Of a DNA stretch of 64,000 nucleotides, positions 35,232 through 45,858 are shown piece by piece. Position numbers and translations under genes: made by a program. Location: assembly GCA_018902385.1 (NCBI GenBank), contig JABSSW010000045.1:310001-374000 (forward strand), written 5' to 3'. Numbering within the stretch: position 1 is the stretch's first letter; every line of letters begins with the position of its first letter. The notes under the pieces are model-generated. The model was not told where the DNA came from and did no database searches. It saw only the letters and a list, made by a program, of their open reading frames with translations. The DNA is from Physcia stellaris. Lineage: Eukaryota; Ascomycota; Lecanoromycetes; Caliciales; Physciaceae.

Positions 35232-35866
35232 ATATCTCCAAATGTACGGTAATAAAGAATATGGTTGAGCGATCTTAGCGGTTCTGAGCATCTCTCGGCG
35301 TCTTGGTGGGATCCAGAAGGATGAAGTGTTGGTTTGTACTCTAAACATAGTTGGCTCCACGTTGGCTGTGCGTTTCATAACGATACCCCAGCTGTTGCTT
35401 TGCGACTCAATGGACGGCTAGTCTGTTCTTCTGATTTGTCTCATTTTACTAAATGCTCGCTGGGCAATGCACAGCCCTGTTCCCTTGAACTACCTCCAAC
35501 TAGATGTTCTCTACTATCCGGGTTGTCAATGACAGAGGAACGTTGCAACCGAACAGGTCCGCATAATTCGTTGTTGCCGCTGTTTCTCGAATGACTTCTC
35601 TCCATACGCACCCAACCTCACAGCACTTGTCGACAAACGATATTTGAAAAAGGACAGCATACAATACCTTAGGATCACGGTTGGTCACTATCTCATTTCA
35701 TTGAACCCACGTTTCCGCTTCACCGGGCGCAGGAAAGCCACGCCTGCCAATCTCCACTGCCATCTCATAATCTCTCCACCCTCCTTTTTCCATTCTTCTC
35801 TTCCCTTCCGGCTGCCGGCCAGCCCGCGTCTCCTCCCAACTCACCATCTCATTCTCCTCAACCACC
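35232..35866. other. Intergenic, kexB 3' side
   Basis: 635 bp between kexB and a small ORF on the same strand. The last 130 bp are strongly pyrimidine-rich on the plus strand. No other feature. Confidence 0.5.
35251..35256 (+). terminator. Possible poly(A) signal of kexB
   Basis: AATAAA lies 20 nt after the kexB stop codon, in the right place for a positioning element. Fungal signals are degenerate, so this is suggestive only. Confidence 0.4.
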
Positions 35867-36250
35867 ATGTGCACCTGCTTCTGCGAAACCTTCTGCTGCT
35901 TCCTCCTCCGCTGGCGAGACAGCCTGCACCAACGCCCCAACAACCGCTCATCGACCTCCCTAACCTCGTTCCATCCGCGCCCAAGCACCTCCCCCCAGCA
36001 CCAGCAAGACTTCCAATCCTCCATCCCGCCCTTCCTGACCCCGTCCCCGGAACAGATCTACCTCCCCCCGCAACCCATGCCGACGCGAACCCCGCAGGAC
36101 TTGCAAGTACCGGATTCGGGCTCTAGGGGTAAGAGGATCCTGGTACGGACTACGTGTGAGGGTGCGCCGAGTCCGTTGGGGAGCGAGGGGGCGTTTTTGG
36201 CGAGTCAGAAGGGGGATGGGGGGAGGTTGGGGAATAGTTTTGCGAGATAG
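35867..36250 (+). CDS. Small hypothetical protein with Cys-rich N-terminus
   Basis: Uninterrupted 127-residue ORF with a good start context (ACCACC before the ATG) and strongly G/C-ending codons, like highly used genes in this window. The first dozen residues, MCTCFCETFCCFLLRWR, hold five Cys and a short hydrophobic patch, the sort of N-terminus that is often palmitoylated. The rest is Pro/Ser/Gln-rich and probably disordered (LTPSPEQIYLPPQPMPTRTP). I do not recognise a family. The coding strand switches from C-rich (35860-36110) to G-rich (36120-36290), which is unusual within one short gene. It could instead be a non-coding pyrimidine/purine tract that happens to be open, though the long frame and codon bias argue for a gene. 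Confidence 0.5.
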   Translation: MCTCFCETFCCFLLRWRDSLHQRPNNRSSTSLTSFHPRPSTSPQHQQDFQSSIPPFLTPSPEQIYLPPQPMPTRTPQDLQVPDSGSRGKRILVRTTCEGAPSPLGSEGAFLASQKGDGGRLGNSFAR

Positions 36251-36620
36251 GGGGGATGGGGGCGGAGGGGTAATGGGCTGGTCGTGTTGTTGGGTTAAAT
36301 GATAGCGAGTTCAGATGTGATGTCGGTTAATGCAAATCAGAATTGTGAAGAGTCGAGCGGTTGTTGAACTCACAACGGATCCGATCCTCAAACAAGATTA
36401 CCTGCTAGTTGCTGAGTCCTTTCAGGTTGAGTTGAGTAGGTAAGGGAAATTTCAAGGAGGATATTGCACTCAGAGTAGTCAAGCCAGAGATGTTCAATAT
36501 CTGAAGGTGATGATTGTTCGATTTGCTATGTCAGGCTCATTGATCCCAAGCGCCTTATCATGCATGCTTCGTTGAGCTCATTCATACACATATCGATGTG
36601 GACACTCACCCCTAATCTAC
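36251..36620. other. Convergent intergenic region
   Basis: 370 bp between the small ORF and the snx4 stop; the first 40 bp are G-rich. Nothing recognisable. Confidence 0.5.
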
Positions 36621-38109
36621 TTACCTCCCTGCGTCGTCCTCTTCCATATCCTTTATGTACCTTTCCCAAGTCTCTATAACCCCTTCATAGAACTCGCAGT
36701 GCTTGTCAGCCAGCCCCCCGAGGGTATCTCTGAATTCCACAGCTTTGATCCTCTCAAACTCCGCAACCTCTCTCATCACCTGTTCATCCAACATCTCCGA
36801 CTCCTTTCTCGATTGCTCGACTTCGCCCTGGAGTCGGAGTGTCTGGAGCTCCAATTTGCGGACCCTTTCCCTTCGGCTCTGCTCGTGATCCACACCCCTG
36901 ACATCCTCTATCTTCGAGCGAATGAAATTTCCGGGTCCGCCGAGCCCACCGCCATGCGCGGATGAGGCGAGCGTATCGCGGTCGTAGGAGGCTTTGGTGA
37001 GATATTCGGTCAACTCCTCAAAATCGATCTGCTTCTGTTCTCGGGATTTGAGTAATGACTTTACGGCTATGATATAAGCTTCCATGTCTTTGAGGCTGCT
37101 CAGGTAGTTTTGGTCGGTGTGCTCCTTTAGTGAGGTGAGGCCTTTTGCCGTCTGCTCTACACTCTGAGCGAAAGAATGAACTGGAACTTCCACACCCGGT
37201 TCTAGCACTGCTAAGCGCATGAATTGTGTGGAAAGGTCCATGTAGTCGCTTTCGAGATCTGCTTCCCTGCGAGCGACCCGCGCCACAATCTTCTCGACAT
37301 GGCCAAGGTCCTCGTCGAGCTTGTCTGACTTCTCCCGGACCTCGATGAAGCGTCTATCCGGCTTGTGTACTTTCGAAAATGCATTCACGAATGTGTCGGT
37401 GAAATTATCGAAGACAGAAGTCCCTGATTCGGAGACAGAGGGGCTTCGTAGACGATGACTCCGCATATGGGCGTTCCAGTCTGAGCTCTCGAGGAAGATG
37501 AGAAACGGAAGTTGCCGGCGAAGGAACGGATGGAGTGCCAGACGTTTTATAAAGCGATGCAGAGAGTGTGCGCGCCGTGAAGTAAAGTCTGGTCCAAAGC
37601 GGTCACCTCGGACGTATTCCATTTTGTGTTTATCCGGTAATGGAGGTATGGCATTGGCGGGGAATTGTTTGCAGAGGGTCTTGTAAAGGAAGACGAAGTC
37701 GGTGAATCGTCGACGAACGCTGAACGAAGGTTTTTCGAAGGTTGCAAAATCGCTCTGACAGCTGATCAGCATTAGGCAATCCCGAGATCGTCCCATGGAT
37801 GGCTTCGACTCAGGGCAAAGCTACCTGTGTGGTCACCAAGTATGAGATGTAGGCATCTTTTGAGCCGTCATTCTCTTTTATTGGAGACCCAACCGTACAG
37901 TCTAGCCTTCCATACTCTCCTATACCCGCAAGATCCACAGCATCGGCATCCTGTCCCGCTTGCAGTTCTTCATGGCTTGATCTTCGTTTAGATCTTGACC
38001 TGGCGTTCGGACTGCTTGGACTTTGCACAGACGCTGAAGTATTTGGGCGGGATGCCTCATTGCTGGGCTCGTTCCTCCATGAAACGTTGTCGAAATCGTC
38101 GTTGTCCAT
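36621..38109 (-). CDS. snx4: Sorting nexin Snx4/Atg24
   Basis: PX-BAR sorting nexin that recycles cargo from endosomes to the Golgi and supports selective autophagy. Exons 38109-37825 and 37754-36621 with a 70-nt intron; 472 residues. Residues 1-70 are acidic, then Ser-rich and disordered. The PX domain (about 75-190) has the phosphoinositide-binding RRRFTDFVFLYKTL, the proline-rich IPPLPDKHKMEYV and RRAHSLHRFIKRL. The BAR region follows (RFIEVREKSDKLDEDLGHVE to the C-terminus) with long amphipathic helices, including YMDLSTQFMRLAVLEPGVEV and LEYLTK-like turns. The order and length fit Snx4 rather than Snx41 or Snx42, whose PX domains carry large insertions. It works with endosomal SNAREs and lies in a window that also holds KexB and Vps53. 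Confidence 0.93.
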
Positions 38110-38749
38110 AGTACTTGCGTACTCAGTTCATATGTAATTTGCTGTCACTACTGGCTTCGATTCCAATGAATGTTCGATGATGTAAAACTACGTACGTACA
38201 ATTCGCGCGCTTGAGCGCTGAAGGCTCGCACCAACTGAGGTGCGGATCCACATTCCACTGTCCCTAGTTCAACCCTTACCCTGGGTTTTTTTGGCAGTAT
38301 CTAAAAGTTGGGCAATCGGGTCACGGTCATCCTGATCCATGTGTCAACGTTCTAAGTGCGATGTTGTATAACATAGATCATTTGAATGGATAGAAGCTGC
38401 GCATTTCTCATGCTCATAATGATAGTTCCTCGACTTTGGAAGTTACCGGCTTATTTTTTGGGCACCCCGGAAGCCGTCCAAAGGATACGTACCGTAGTCT
38501 AAAACTCAGCACGGAGTAGAAATGTGAGGATCATCTAGATCTTTGACCACAGTAAACGCATACTATACTATCCAGACAAAGGCAGGCGAGTCATTCCGGC
38601 TCCTCCATTGGAATTCATCCTTTCTGTTGTACTCCGTAGATCATATCTATTCCAGGATCTATTAATTCTAAAAGGTGAAATTGCGACGTACGCCATGTAA
38701 TGCTAGCCCTGCTGCCCATCAACGCCATTGCTGTCTATCATTGAGAATG
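38110..38749. other. Intergenic, snx4 promoter and tvp38 3' side
   Basis: 640 bp between two minus-strand genes. No coding potential or repeat recognised. Confidence 0.5.
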
Positions 38750-40026
38750 TCATCGTCGTGACGGCTGTCGGACGAGATTGATTGCATCTTCCTCGTCAGC
38801 ATCCGCAGACCTAAAAACATCATCTTCATCATCAGTGAACTCATCGCGATAAAATCCGTTGCGTTCTTCGTGATCGGGAAAGTCAATCTCATCGTCTCTT
38901 AGCAAATTAGCGGCTGCTTGCTCATCAGACTCATCCGAGAATCCAGGCCTATGAGCTGTGTATGTTCCATGGTTGTTTCTCTCCTCAGCTTCTAATTGCT
39001 GCGAGCGAGCAATGGTCCTGTGGGTTTTCAGTAATTAGTACCTCAAATCGCCTGCTGAGATCCGTACCTTCTGTATATGAGCCAACCAGTTACTGCCCCT
39101 ATAATCATGCCTACTATGATACTGATCCAGTTGATTGCTTTGGTTCCAGCATCCATTTTCTCGCCGCTCTTCGCAATCACTGCCAACCTTGACCCAATGA
39201 AAACGTGGATGAGCAGCTTGGGAGTGATAATTGCTGTAGCCAATGCATACATGGCTGGTTGTACCGTTGGAAAAGTCGAAATCGCCCCGTTGGAAATGGA
39301 GTAAGGGAGCGGACACAACCGAATCATACATAGCAGTTTGAGCCCATCATGCTTCAACACCAAGGAGAGTGCTTCAAATCTAGTGTCGTTCGCCACTAGT
39401 CGCTGGACAAACTTTGAGAGAAGTGACCTAGACGCAATGAAAGAGCATGTAGACCCAGCAATAGTAGCGGTTGCGGCAATGAACCATCTGGATCCGAGTC
39501 TGTCAGTAAAGATCACCCATGGCGATGTGCTCTGTGCGCCTTGTATGCGGTTCTGGGCAGCTTACCCCTCAGGAACCCCGTATACAAAGCCCGCGATAGT
39601 AATGCAAGAGGAATAGCCAATGGCTGGGGGAAATGCGGTGATGAAGATTATGCCCCATAGGATAAGCCAACCTCCCTTCAAATCCTTCCATTTAACGGCA
39701 ATAGGTTCTAACCGGGCGAAGATTCGCTCGTTAAAGACTAGGAAGAGGATACCAACAACTAAAGTGACAATGCCAGCAAAGGCGACCAGCGCTCGCTGTA
39801 GTGGTGTCAACTTCTCGATGGTGCGATAAACCTTCCTGTTCAGATTCTCGGCATTTTCGAGCAGGCTGTCTGCTATGTTTTGACCTTGCCTTCCACGTGG
39901 CTGATCATGTTGGCGAGAAGGTGGGTTAGACTGACGGGGTTTGGAGTGTTGTGGAACGGGTGGTGTATTTGGTGGGGAGATAGGTAAGGCTAAAGCACGA
40001 GCGGTAGAATTGTAATCTGCAGGCAT
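38750..40026 (-). CDS. tvp38: Tvp38, Golgi membrane protein with VTT/DedA-like domain
   Basis: Multispanning late-Golgi membrane protein of the SNARE-associated (VTT/DedA-like) family, implicated in lipid scrambling and vesicle traffic. Exons 40026-39566, 39499-39068 and 39017-38750; 386 residues. The N-terminal 70 residues are Pro/Arg-rich and cytosolic. Hydrophobic segments include [20 protein letters not shown] and [20 protein letters not shown]. The conserved loop [20 protein letters not shown] spans the first splice junction. [10 protein letters not shown] and [20 protein letters not shown] are the core VTT motifs, and [20 protein letters not shown] is the last helix. The C-terminal tail is acidic ([22 protein letters not shown]). 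Introns are 66 and 50 nt. Confidence 0.92.
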
Positions 40027-41143
40027 CTTGTGGGGCCCACTAGGTGATTAGATGCTTTGGTATACGGGGAGCATACGAGGACTTCGTGCAGTTGTCAACA
40101 TGGTGACGCTGTTGCAAGAGAATCTGGCCATAAGCCTTGTTGTAACCTTGCAGGATTCACGAGTCGTGGAATGTCACGTCAGCCCTAGCGTCTAGCTGTC
40201 GAGGCTGTCTCACGCCGAATAGATTGCGTCATTGCACTTCCTCAGCCGCACGTTCCGGACCGGGTCCCGAGCATGGACTTTCCTTGTAGTACTTCATGGG
40301 TATTTGGGCAAAGTCACATAGCATGGATCACGATACCTTGACCGAAGAACTCACATCTAACCTGGCGGCGAAAGACTTGTTGGTTGTCGGCCTTATCCTC
40401 TAGTGTGTGTTTCAGGTTCGATCTCCTCTGCATAAAGTAACTTTGTTTGAGGCTAGTTCTAGAGGAATGCCAGGTACCGTTCTGCTAGACTGCTGCGGCC
40501 TTTCTTGATCGGCACCATTTAATTTCCTCGAGTTACCTTTCAATCTCACCACGATCACTCGGATCACTGATTACCATGACAGTAGCAACATCGTATTCCC
40601 TTGTTCTGAGTTCGAGGGTGGGTGATCACTTCTCTTCCACTGCATGACTACTATACAACAACCATTCTTCTTTTTACATGTTGGTGACCTCACACCATCG
40701 ATGTTCATAATTGTTGGTTCCGGTTGGGTATGCCGAATGCATCATTGGTGTCGTCGTGCATGGGATGTTGGTATTACCAAATCTAGTAAAAATTTGCGTT
40801 TTCCTACTACTGTTGGCGTTGTTGGTCTTTTCATCATTGAATGTTCCCCCCTCACTGCCTCAGACGTAGTTCGACCTGAACTTATTAGCGCTACATCTTC
40901 TGGCTGTGCCTGCGTTAGTATCCCACTATGTCTGCTACCACTGCTTTCCTAATGACATTATTTCCCGTTTCAAATCTCTTTGCAAAGACAGGTCACTGGC
41001 CGCTGTTGGAGTACTATACTAGGAGGCTATGGCGGACTCAATGGCCTGCTGGACTTGTGAAACTATATATTCGCCCTGTTTTGCCATCTGATTCCGGTTT
41101 GTCTTCTTACTCTCTCATCCCCTAGCCTAAATCATTCTTCAAT
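40027..41143. promoter_or_regulatory. Divergent promoter region, tvp38 and secreted-protein gene
   Basis: 1.1 kb between divergent starts. ORFs such as 40644-40952 look non-coding. No repeat or RNA gene recognised. Confidence 0.5.
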
Positions 41144-43506
41144 ATGAGGTCCATCTCGTTGAGTTTATTGAGCAAGCTCTTTCTTGTTGGTATTGCTACG
41201 GTCGAGGCTCAGATTACCTTGTCCGATGTACCACAAGATTCTTGTGCTGGCAATGCAGCCACAGGGTAAGTCTTCCCGGAGCTTTGTTCTCTTTTCACAT
41301 CTGTTGTTGAACTGTAGGACATGAGTGGTCTATGTAGAAGTCATGTTTCGCAACGCAATGGACCCTTAGGAATTGCGATGCTGACTCCGAAGCGACATAT
41401 AGCACTGCAACGTATTCAACTTCCATGACGATTGAGACAGGGTCCCAAAGAATTCCAGCAGGCGACTTTTGGGAGCAGATGGGCGCCGTTTGGGTGTTTT
41501 CAACTGACAGCGAAGGCATCGAATTCAGTGGCCTCGGTATCCCCGGGACAGGAGCGCAATCAGATATTCCGCAGATGGACATCGATGCTCTGGTACTCGA
41601 TGACAGCAAGACGGCCTGGACATTGAACGTGCCCACAGCAAGCGGCGCCAATCAATATGACATTGTCTTTCAAGCTGCGACCCCTACAGCAACTGGTGCT
41701 GCTACTTCGACCCCTGCACCCTCTACTACTCCAGCACCTCTCTCGACCAGCGCTTCTGCTGCGGTTGAACAGTCTAGTACCGTGTCTGCCACTACGACTG
41801 CTGTGCCGGCTCGATTTAGAAGACGCGAGCCCTTCGGGGCGCAGCTAGCACCTCGTGCTTCAGCAACAGGCGGTACCTTCAACCTTATCATTTCGGGAGT
41901 CTATAAATGCAACTTGAACCCCTCAATCGGCCTGGTTCCTGGCCCTACTGTTACAGGCGGTAATCCCACGGTGGCGGCGCAGTGCTCGAAGAACAGTATA
42001 TCGACTAACAAAGCAGCATGGACGGCGTATGCGGCAAACAATTATATGTCAAGCGTCTTGAAGGCAGCGGCACCTGCACCTACTGCACCCCAAGTTGATG
42101 CTGCTTCATTGTTCGCGCATGAGGTTGGCGCCCAAGACCTCTGCACGTACTCTTCCAAGTGTGACGCTATTCAATGTGGAAACATTGCAGACGCTAGCAC
42201 CGGTGCAAATATTGTCATCCAACGCTATCTCACCTATACCTCTTTAGTCAACTTCAACAACTATCTCAATGCAATGTATGAAGCTCTCTTTGACTCCGGA
42301 ACAATCGGCATAGCTGGTACTGGCGAATTAGTCAAGACATTCTTCACAAATCCTGACCCCCCGGTCACTTGGCAGCAGATTCTTTCTGTGCTGGGTCCGC
42401 TCCTTGGGATCTTTTCCGCAGCAGCAGGTGGGATCTCAGCAACCGTCTCCAGTGCTGTTTCAGGAATAGTCAGTGGTGTTGTTGGCGTTGCCGTCAATGC
42501 CGCGAATACCGAGACGAAGCCAGTGGCCGATAAACGGTTTGACGAGCTTGGAACGATCGACGAGTTCATTAAGGAGTTCTTGCAGGCTTCAGCCAACGGA
42601 ATCGAAGCAGCTTATGAAGACTACATTGGTAACGCGTCCTCATCATTGTGGTCAGGCTCAGATATTTTGTCCGACGATGATCCGAATCGTAATGGTATCT
42701 TTGGCACTGGAGATTGGGTTGACTCAAAGAATTTCAACACAGCCAACATGCAGAAGACGATGCTCGACAACTTTGTGCGTATAATATCTTACAAATCGAT
42801 CAACTACGCATGGAACGACTCAAAGGCCTTCATCATGTACGTTCCGTACAACACGCCGATCAAGAACAAGGACGGGAAAATGGACAGCATAGACGAAAGT
42901 TACTGCACCAGTAACCTACAAAAAAATGACGACGAGAAGATACTCACCATTTGCAACGCTCCTGGCCCTGGGATGGCGAGGCTTTTCTCCGCAAGTTCGG
43001 ATGATTCTGACACCGGCAACAATCTCCAAGCACCCAAAGGGTACAACGTCCATTATGAGACTGTTCCAGGGGAGACTTTCTTCACCTCGGCTGCTACTCA
43101 CGGCTCAGTCGCTTCATGGTTAGCCGGCGACTTCAATTACGACCTTGCGAAGTCGTTCGAAGGACTCACTACTGGGACGAGCTTGTCCTCGGACGACATT
43201 ACCAAATTGACGTCTCTCGTAATCTCCCCTGAAACCGCCGGGTTTTTCAACATCCCAGTCTGCCGCATATTGGACTTGCGTGCATTCCCACCCGCTGGAG
43301 GCAAAACCTGCGGCTGCAACGACGCCGCAGCGGTGGGTGGAACCTCGGGCTCTACAGCTAAGTTCTCTGATAATGTCAGCAAAGACATTATGAAATGGCT
43401 TAGTCAGAAGACGCAGGCGGTGTGCATCAGTGTTCCTGGTCCTGCTGGAACGCCGCCCGCTTGCACCAATACCGGGGGCTGCCCGAAGGATCTCTATACG
43501 GGATAG
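41144..43506 (+). CDS. Large secreted protein of unknown function
   Basis: Two exons, 41144-41265 and 41370-43506 (104-nt intron), 752 residues. The first exon gives a signal peptide (MRSISLSLLSKLFLVGIATV, cleavage near VEA-QI). The splice was chosen because it joins AATG to NCDADSEATYSTATYS in frame with no stop; the nearer TAG acceptor at 41317-41319 leads straight into one. A small N-terminal module is followed by a Thr/Pro/Ala linker (about 166-188) and basic RFRRRE and LAPR sites that a kexin could cut. The larger C-terminal domain has about a dozen cysteines, including CDAIQCGN and TCGCND. It has a glycine/alanine/valine-rich hydrophobic stretch (about 380-418, ILSVLGPLLGIFSAAAGGIS onward) just before an ADKRFDE dibasic site. 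I do not recognise the family. It is intact. The membrane-active look of the stretch is inference only. Confidence 0.85.
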
Positions 43507-44235
43507 ACAGATGAAATCTTCTGTCAGGACGTCAAATGGGTGTTGCAATCGGTGATCCGGCTGATAGTGCAGTGTATCATAGTCTGTGTATATTGGTCGT
43601 CTGTATTTATCTTCACGAACATGAATCCTGAATAATGCATCTGCAAAGACCAGGCGCGAGAGGACAATAATACTCGACAGTCGCGCTAGCCGCGCTACCG
43701 CATCCGGCGATGGATGGAATGTATTATTTTCAACCTGCTTCGACAAAAAACATGAAGTACCACTAAACTTCACGGATAACCTGGCTTTTGCAGTTATACC
43801 CAGCGGTGCCATCTTTCGCTTTGATTGAGGGCGCCTTTTTTTTCCATTATTTCTTGATGTCCCCTAGACGGCGACGGAGTTCGTCATAATGCCATCATGT
43901 CTGCCTTCGAGTCTTCACAGTGTTTCGCCGAGGCAATTGAGAAGGCTTCCAGTGATGCTCCGATCAGTCATAACTTTTGAAGCTCCAGACTCCATCACTT
44001 TACTATATGCAATGACTGGATCTATGGCTTCTAGTGGCTTGTCTAATTTCTTTCTTTGTTGTCGAAACTATTACAGTCTTATAAGAAAGCATCATCTCTG
44101 TTCCTACGTCTTTGTGCCTTCTAGACTGGATCGGAAATGGTCCTTGTTTTCATCAAACAGACATCATGACCATGTGCTGCTAATCTTAACAATCCCACGC
44201 TCTGGCAAACTGCATTTCAAGTGAATTTTGCGACT
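43507..44235. other. Intergenic region
   Basis: 729 bp between two plus-strand genes. Short ORFs only; nothing recognisable. Confidence 0.5.
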
Positions 44236-45606
44236 ATGGCAAAACCAATCTTCAGTACTAACCCATCCTTTGGATTTCTAGAGCAATCAGTTAGCACACA
44301 GCACCAGAAGCCTCTGCCACCAACGCCTAGGAGACCATCCAGTGTATACACCCAGCCGTCTAACGAAAGGGTTCCCCAAAACGACGGTAGAACCTATGGT
44401 AGCATTGTGGATCATTACTTTGCAAAAGAAATTTTGCAGCCAAAAACATACCGAGACAGCGCATCGAAGATTCCCGACCAAACTTCCTTGAGACCCAAGC
44501 TACTGCGAGACACTGAGGCTCACGCTGCCTCTGAGCCTATCATCGAAAGGAGACGAGCAGAACAAGAACAACAAATACACCCTGAAGAAATACCAGGTGC
44601 AAATAGAAACAATCAGAGGAATGGAAATGCAAAGCAGCACGCAGAAAACTATGAGTCGGTTTTACACACCAGGTCAGAGGTATTAACAAGCATAGTCCCC
44701 GATCCATTCTACTCAGACAACGGACACTTACCATCCAACATGTCTCCACGAATCACCGATGTTGTGGATAATTCGCTAGTGCCTTCTCCGTTAAGGTTCA
44801 GCAGCGTAGACTACGATGAACCAGAGAGTCGTTTCTCCTCGGATAGTTCGTCAGCGTCGGATGCAGAAAGCTGCCATAGTGGCCTTAGGAGCTCTGTCAA
44901 GTCGTATGCAAAAAAAACTTTTTCCAAAGGTGGCATCGCACCAGAAGTTACGGATAGAGTGGCCTCGCCTCCGAAGCCAAAAGACAGAGTGGCCTCGTCT
45001 CCGAAACCCAAAGAAAAAGTTGCCTCGCCTCAAAAGCCAAAAAGTAGACTAGGCTCAATGGCAAGCCAAAGACGAGCAAGCTTACAGCACGGGATCGAGG
45101 AGATGTACGACACCATTACCAGCTTTTCCTTGGGTTCAGGAAAACGTAAACCAGCAGCAATGGAGATCGCGGCCAACGGCAAAGCTCGCGTGCCGCGTGA
45201 GCAACGTAGCCCAGCAATCCCACTCACGCCATACCAACTGATCGGAGCGAAAGCCTTCGAGGACACAGCGAGCACGAGGTCGAGTAAAACAAGCCTTTTG
45301 CCGTCACTTCATTCTAGAGGAGCAAAAGGGAAGCCAGGTACACCAACGCGCAGCCCAAACAGTGCATCTAAATTGGCAGGAAGCCCTCTCTCAGGCTCTG
45401 AAAGCCCTAATCCAAAGCGACCTATTATGAAGAAGCTGGCGGCAGCCTTTGGGAACAAGACAACGCAGATTGAGAGTGCCATGGGGCTAGAAACAAGTCG
45501 TGTTAAACGTTCAAAATCCGAGAAGAAAAGAGCAGAGCTAAAGAAGAAGATCACCGTGGTGGGTCTTGGTGACGGACAGCATGCTAGCGGTGGCGGTTGG
45601 ATGTAG
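44236..45606 (+). CDS. Disordered Ser/Pro/Lys-rich hypothetical protein
   Basis: Single-exon ORF of 456 residues from ATG 44236 (MAKPIFSTNPSFGFLEQ). I do not recognise a domain. It is rich in Ser, Pro, Lys and Arg and probably unfolded, with many proline-directed kinase sites (PLPPTPRRPSS, GTPTRSPNS, SGSESPNPKRP). A run of three decapeptide repeats (DRVASPPKPK type) is in the middle. The most ordered-looking parts are SLQHGIEEMYDTITSFSLGS and the basic C-terminal helix RSKSEKKRAELKKKITVVG. The conserved-looking ends and long open frame support a real gene, probably cytoplasmic or nuclear. No localisation signal beyond basic clusters. Confidence 0.75.
   Translation: MAKPIFSTNPSFGFLEQSVSTQHQKPLPPTPRRPSSVYTQPSNERVPQNDGRTYGSIVDHYFAKEILQPKTYRDSASKIPDQTSLRPKLLRDTEAHAASEPIIERRRAEQEQQIHPEEIPGANRNNQRNGNAKQHAENYESVLHTRSEVLTSIVPDPFYSDNGHLPSNMSPRITDVVDNSLVPSPLRFSSVDYDEPESRFSSDSSSASDAESCHSGLRSSVKSYAKKTFSKGGIAPEVTDRVASPPKPKDRVASSPKPKEKVASPQKPKSRLGSMASQRRASLQHGIEEMYDTITSFSLGSGKRKPAAMEIAANGKARVPREQRSPAIPLTPYQLIGAKAFEDTASTRSSKTSLLPSLHSRGAKGKPGTPTRSPNSASKLAGSPLSGSESPNPKRPIMKKLAAAFGNKTTQIESAMGLETSRVKRSKSEKKRAELKKKITVVGLGDGQHASGGGWM
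44953..45042 (+). repeat. 30-bp tandem repeat, three copies
   Basis: Three imperfect 30-nt units (44953-44982, 44983-45012, 45013-45042) encode Asp/Glu-Arg/Lys-Val-Ala-Ser-Pro/Ser-Pro/Gln-Lys-Pro-Lys decapeptides in the disordered protein. A fourth, decayed start (SRLGS) follows. Confidence 0.85.
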
Positions 45607-45858
45607 ATATCTGTTGTCTTTTCGTGAGCTCGGATCTCGAATTCTCGAATCGGATATTGTTTATGGCAGGCAAGATAAGTCCACTCGGAAGTTCTCACCG
45701 TTGACTCACAGTTGAATGTAAGCAAATGTCCCGGCATGGTTATCGCTAGCAATGGAAAGTACACACGGCCGATATCGAAACCCACGAGCGAAGCCTCATC
45801 GCTACAGTAAATTGGTAACTCAACTAGCTAGAGCATGAAACTGGCTCTGTAGATTGAT

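Noticed and set aside
40644-40952. 102-codon ORF in the tvp38 divergent promoter
   Set aside because: Composition and lack of motifs argue against a gene.
41317-41319. TAG acceptor nearest to the donor at 41266 in the secreted-protein gene
   Set aside because: Splicing there leads to an immediate stop; the acceptor at 41369 keeps a clean frame.
43501-43635. Open frame of about 43 codons after the secreted-protein stop, considered for read-through
   Set aside because: The stop is TAG-ACA, not a read-through context, and the extension ends in nothing recognisable.
43120-43812. 230-codon antisense ORF at the end of the secreted-protein gene
   Set aside because: Mostly a mirror of the well-supported plus-strand coding frame; no motif of its own.
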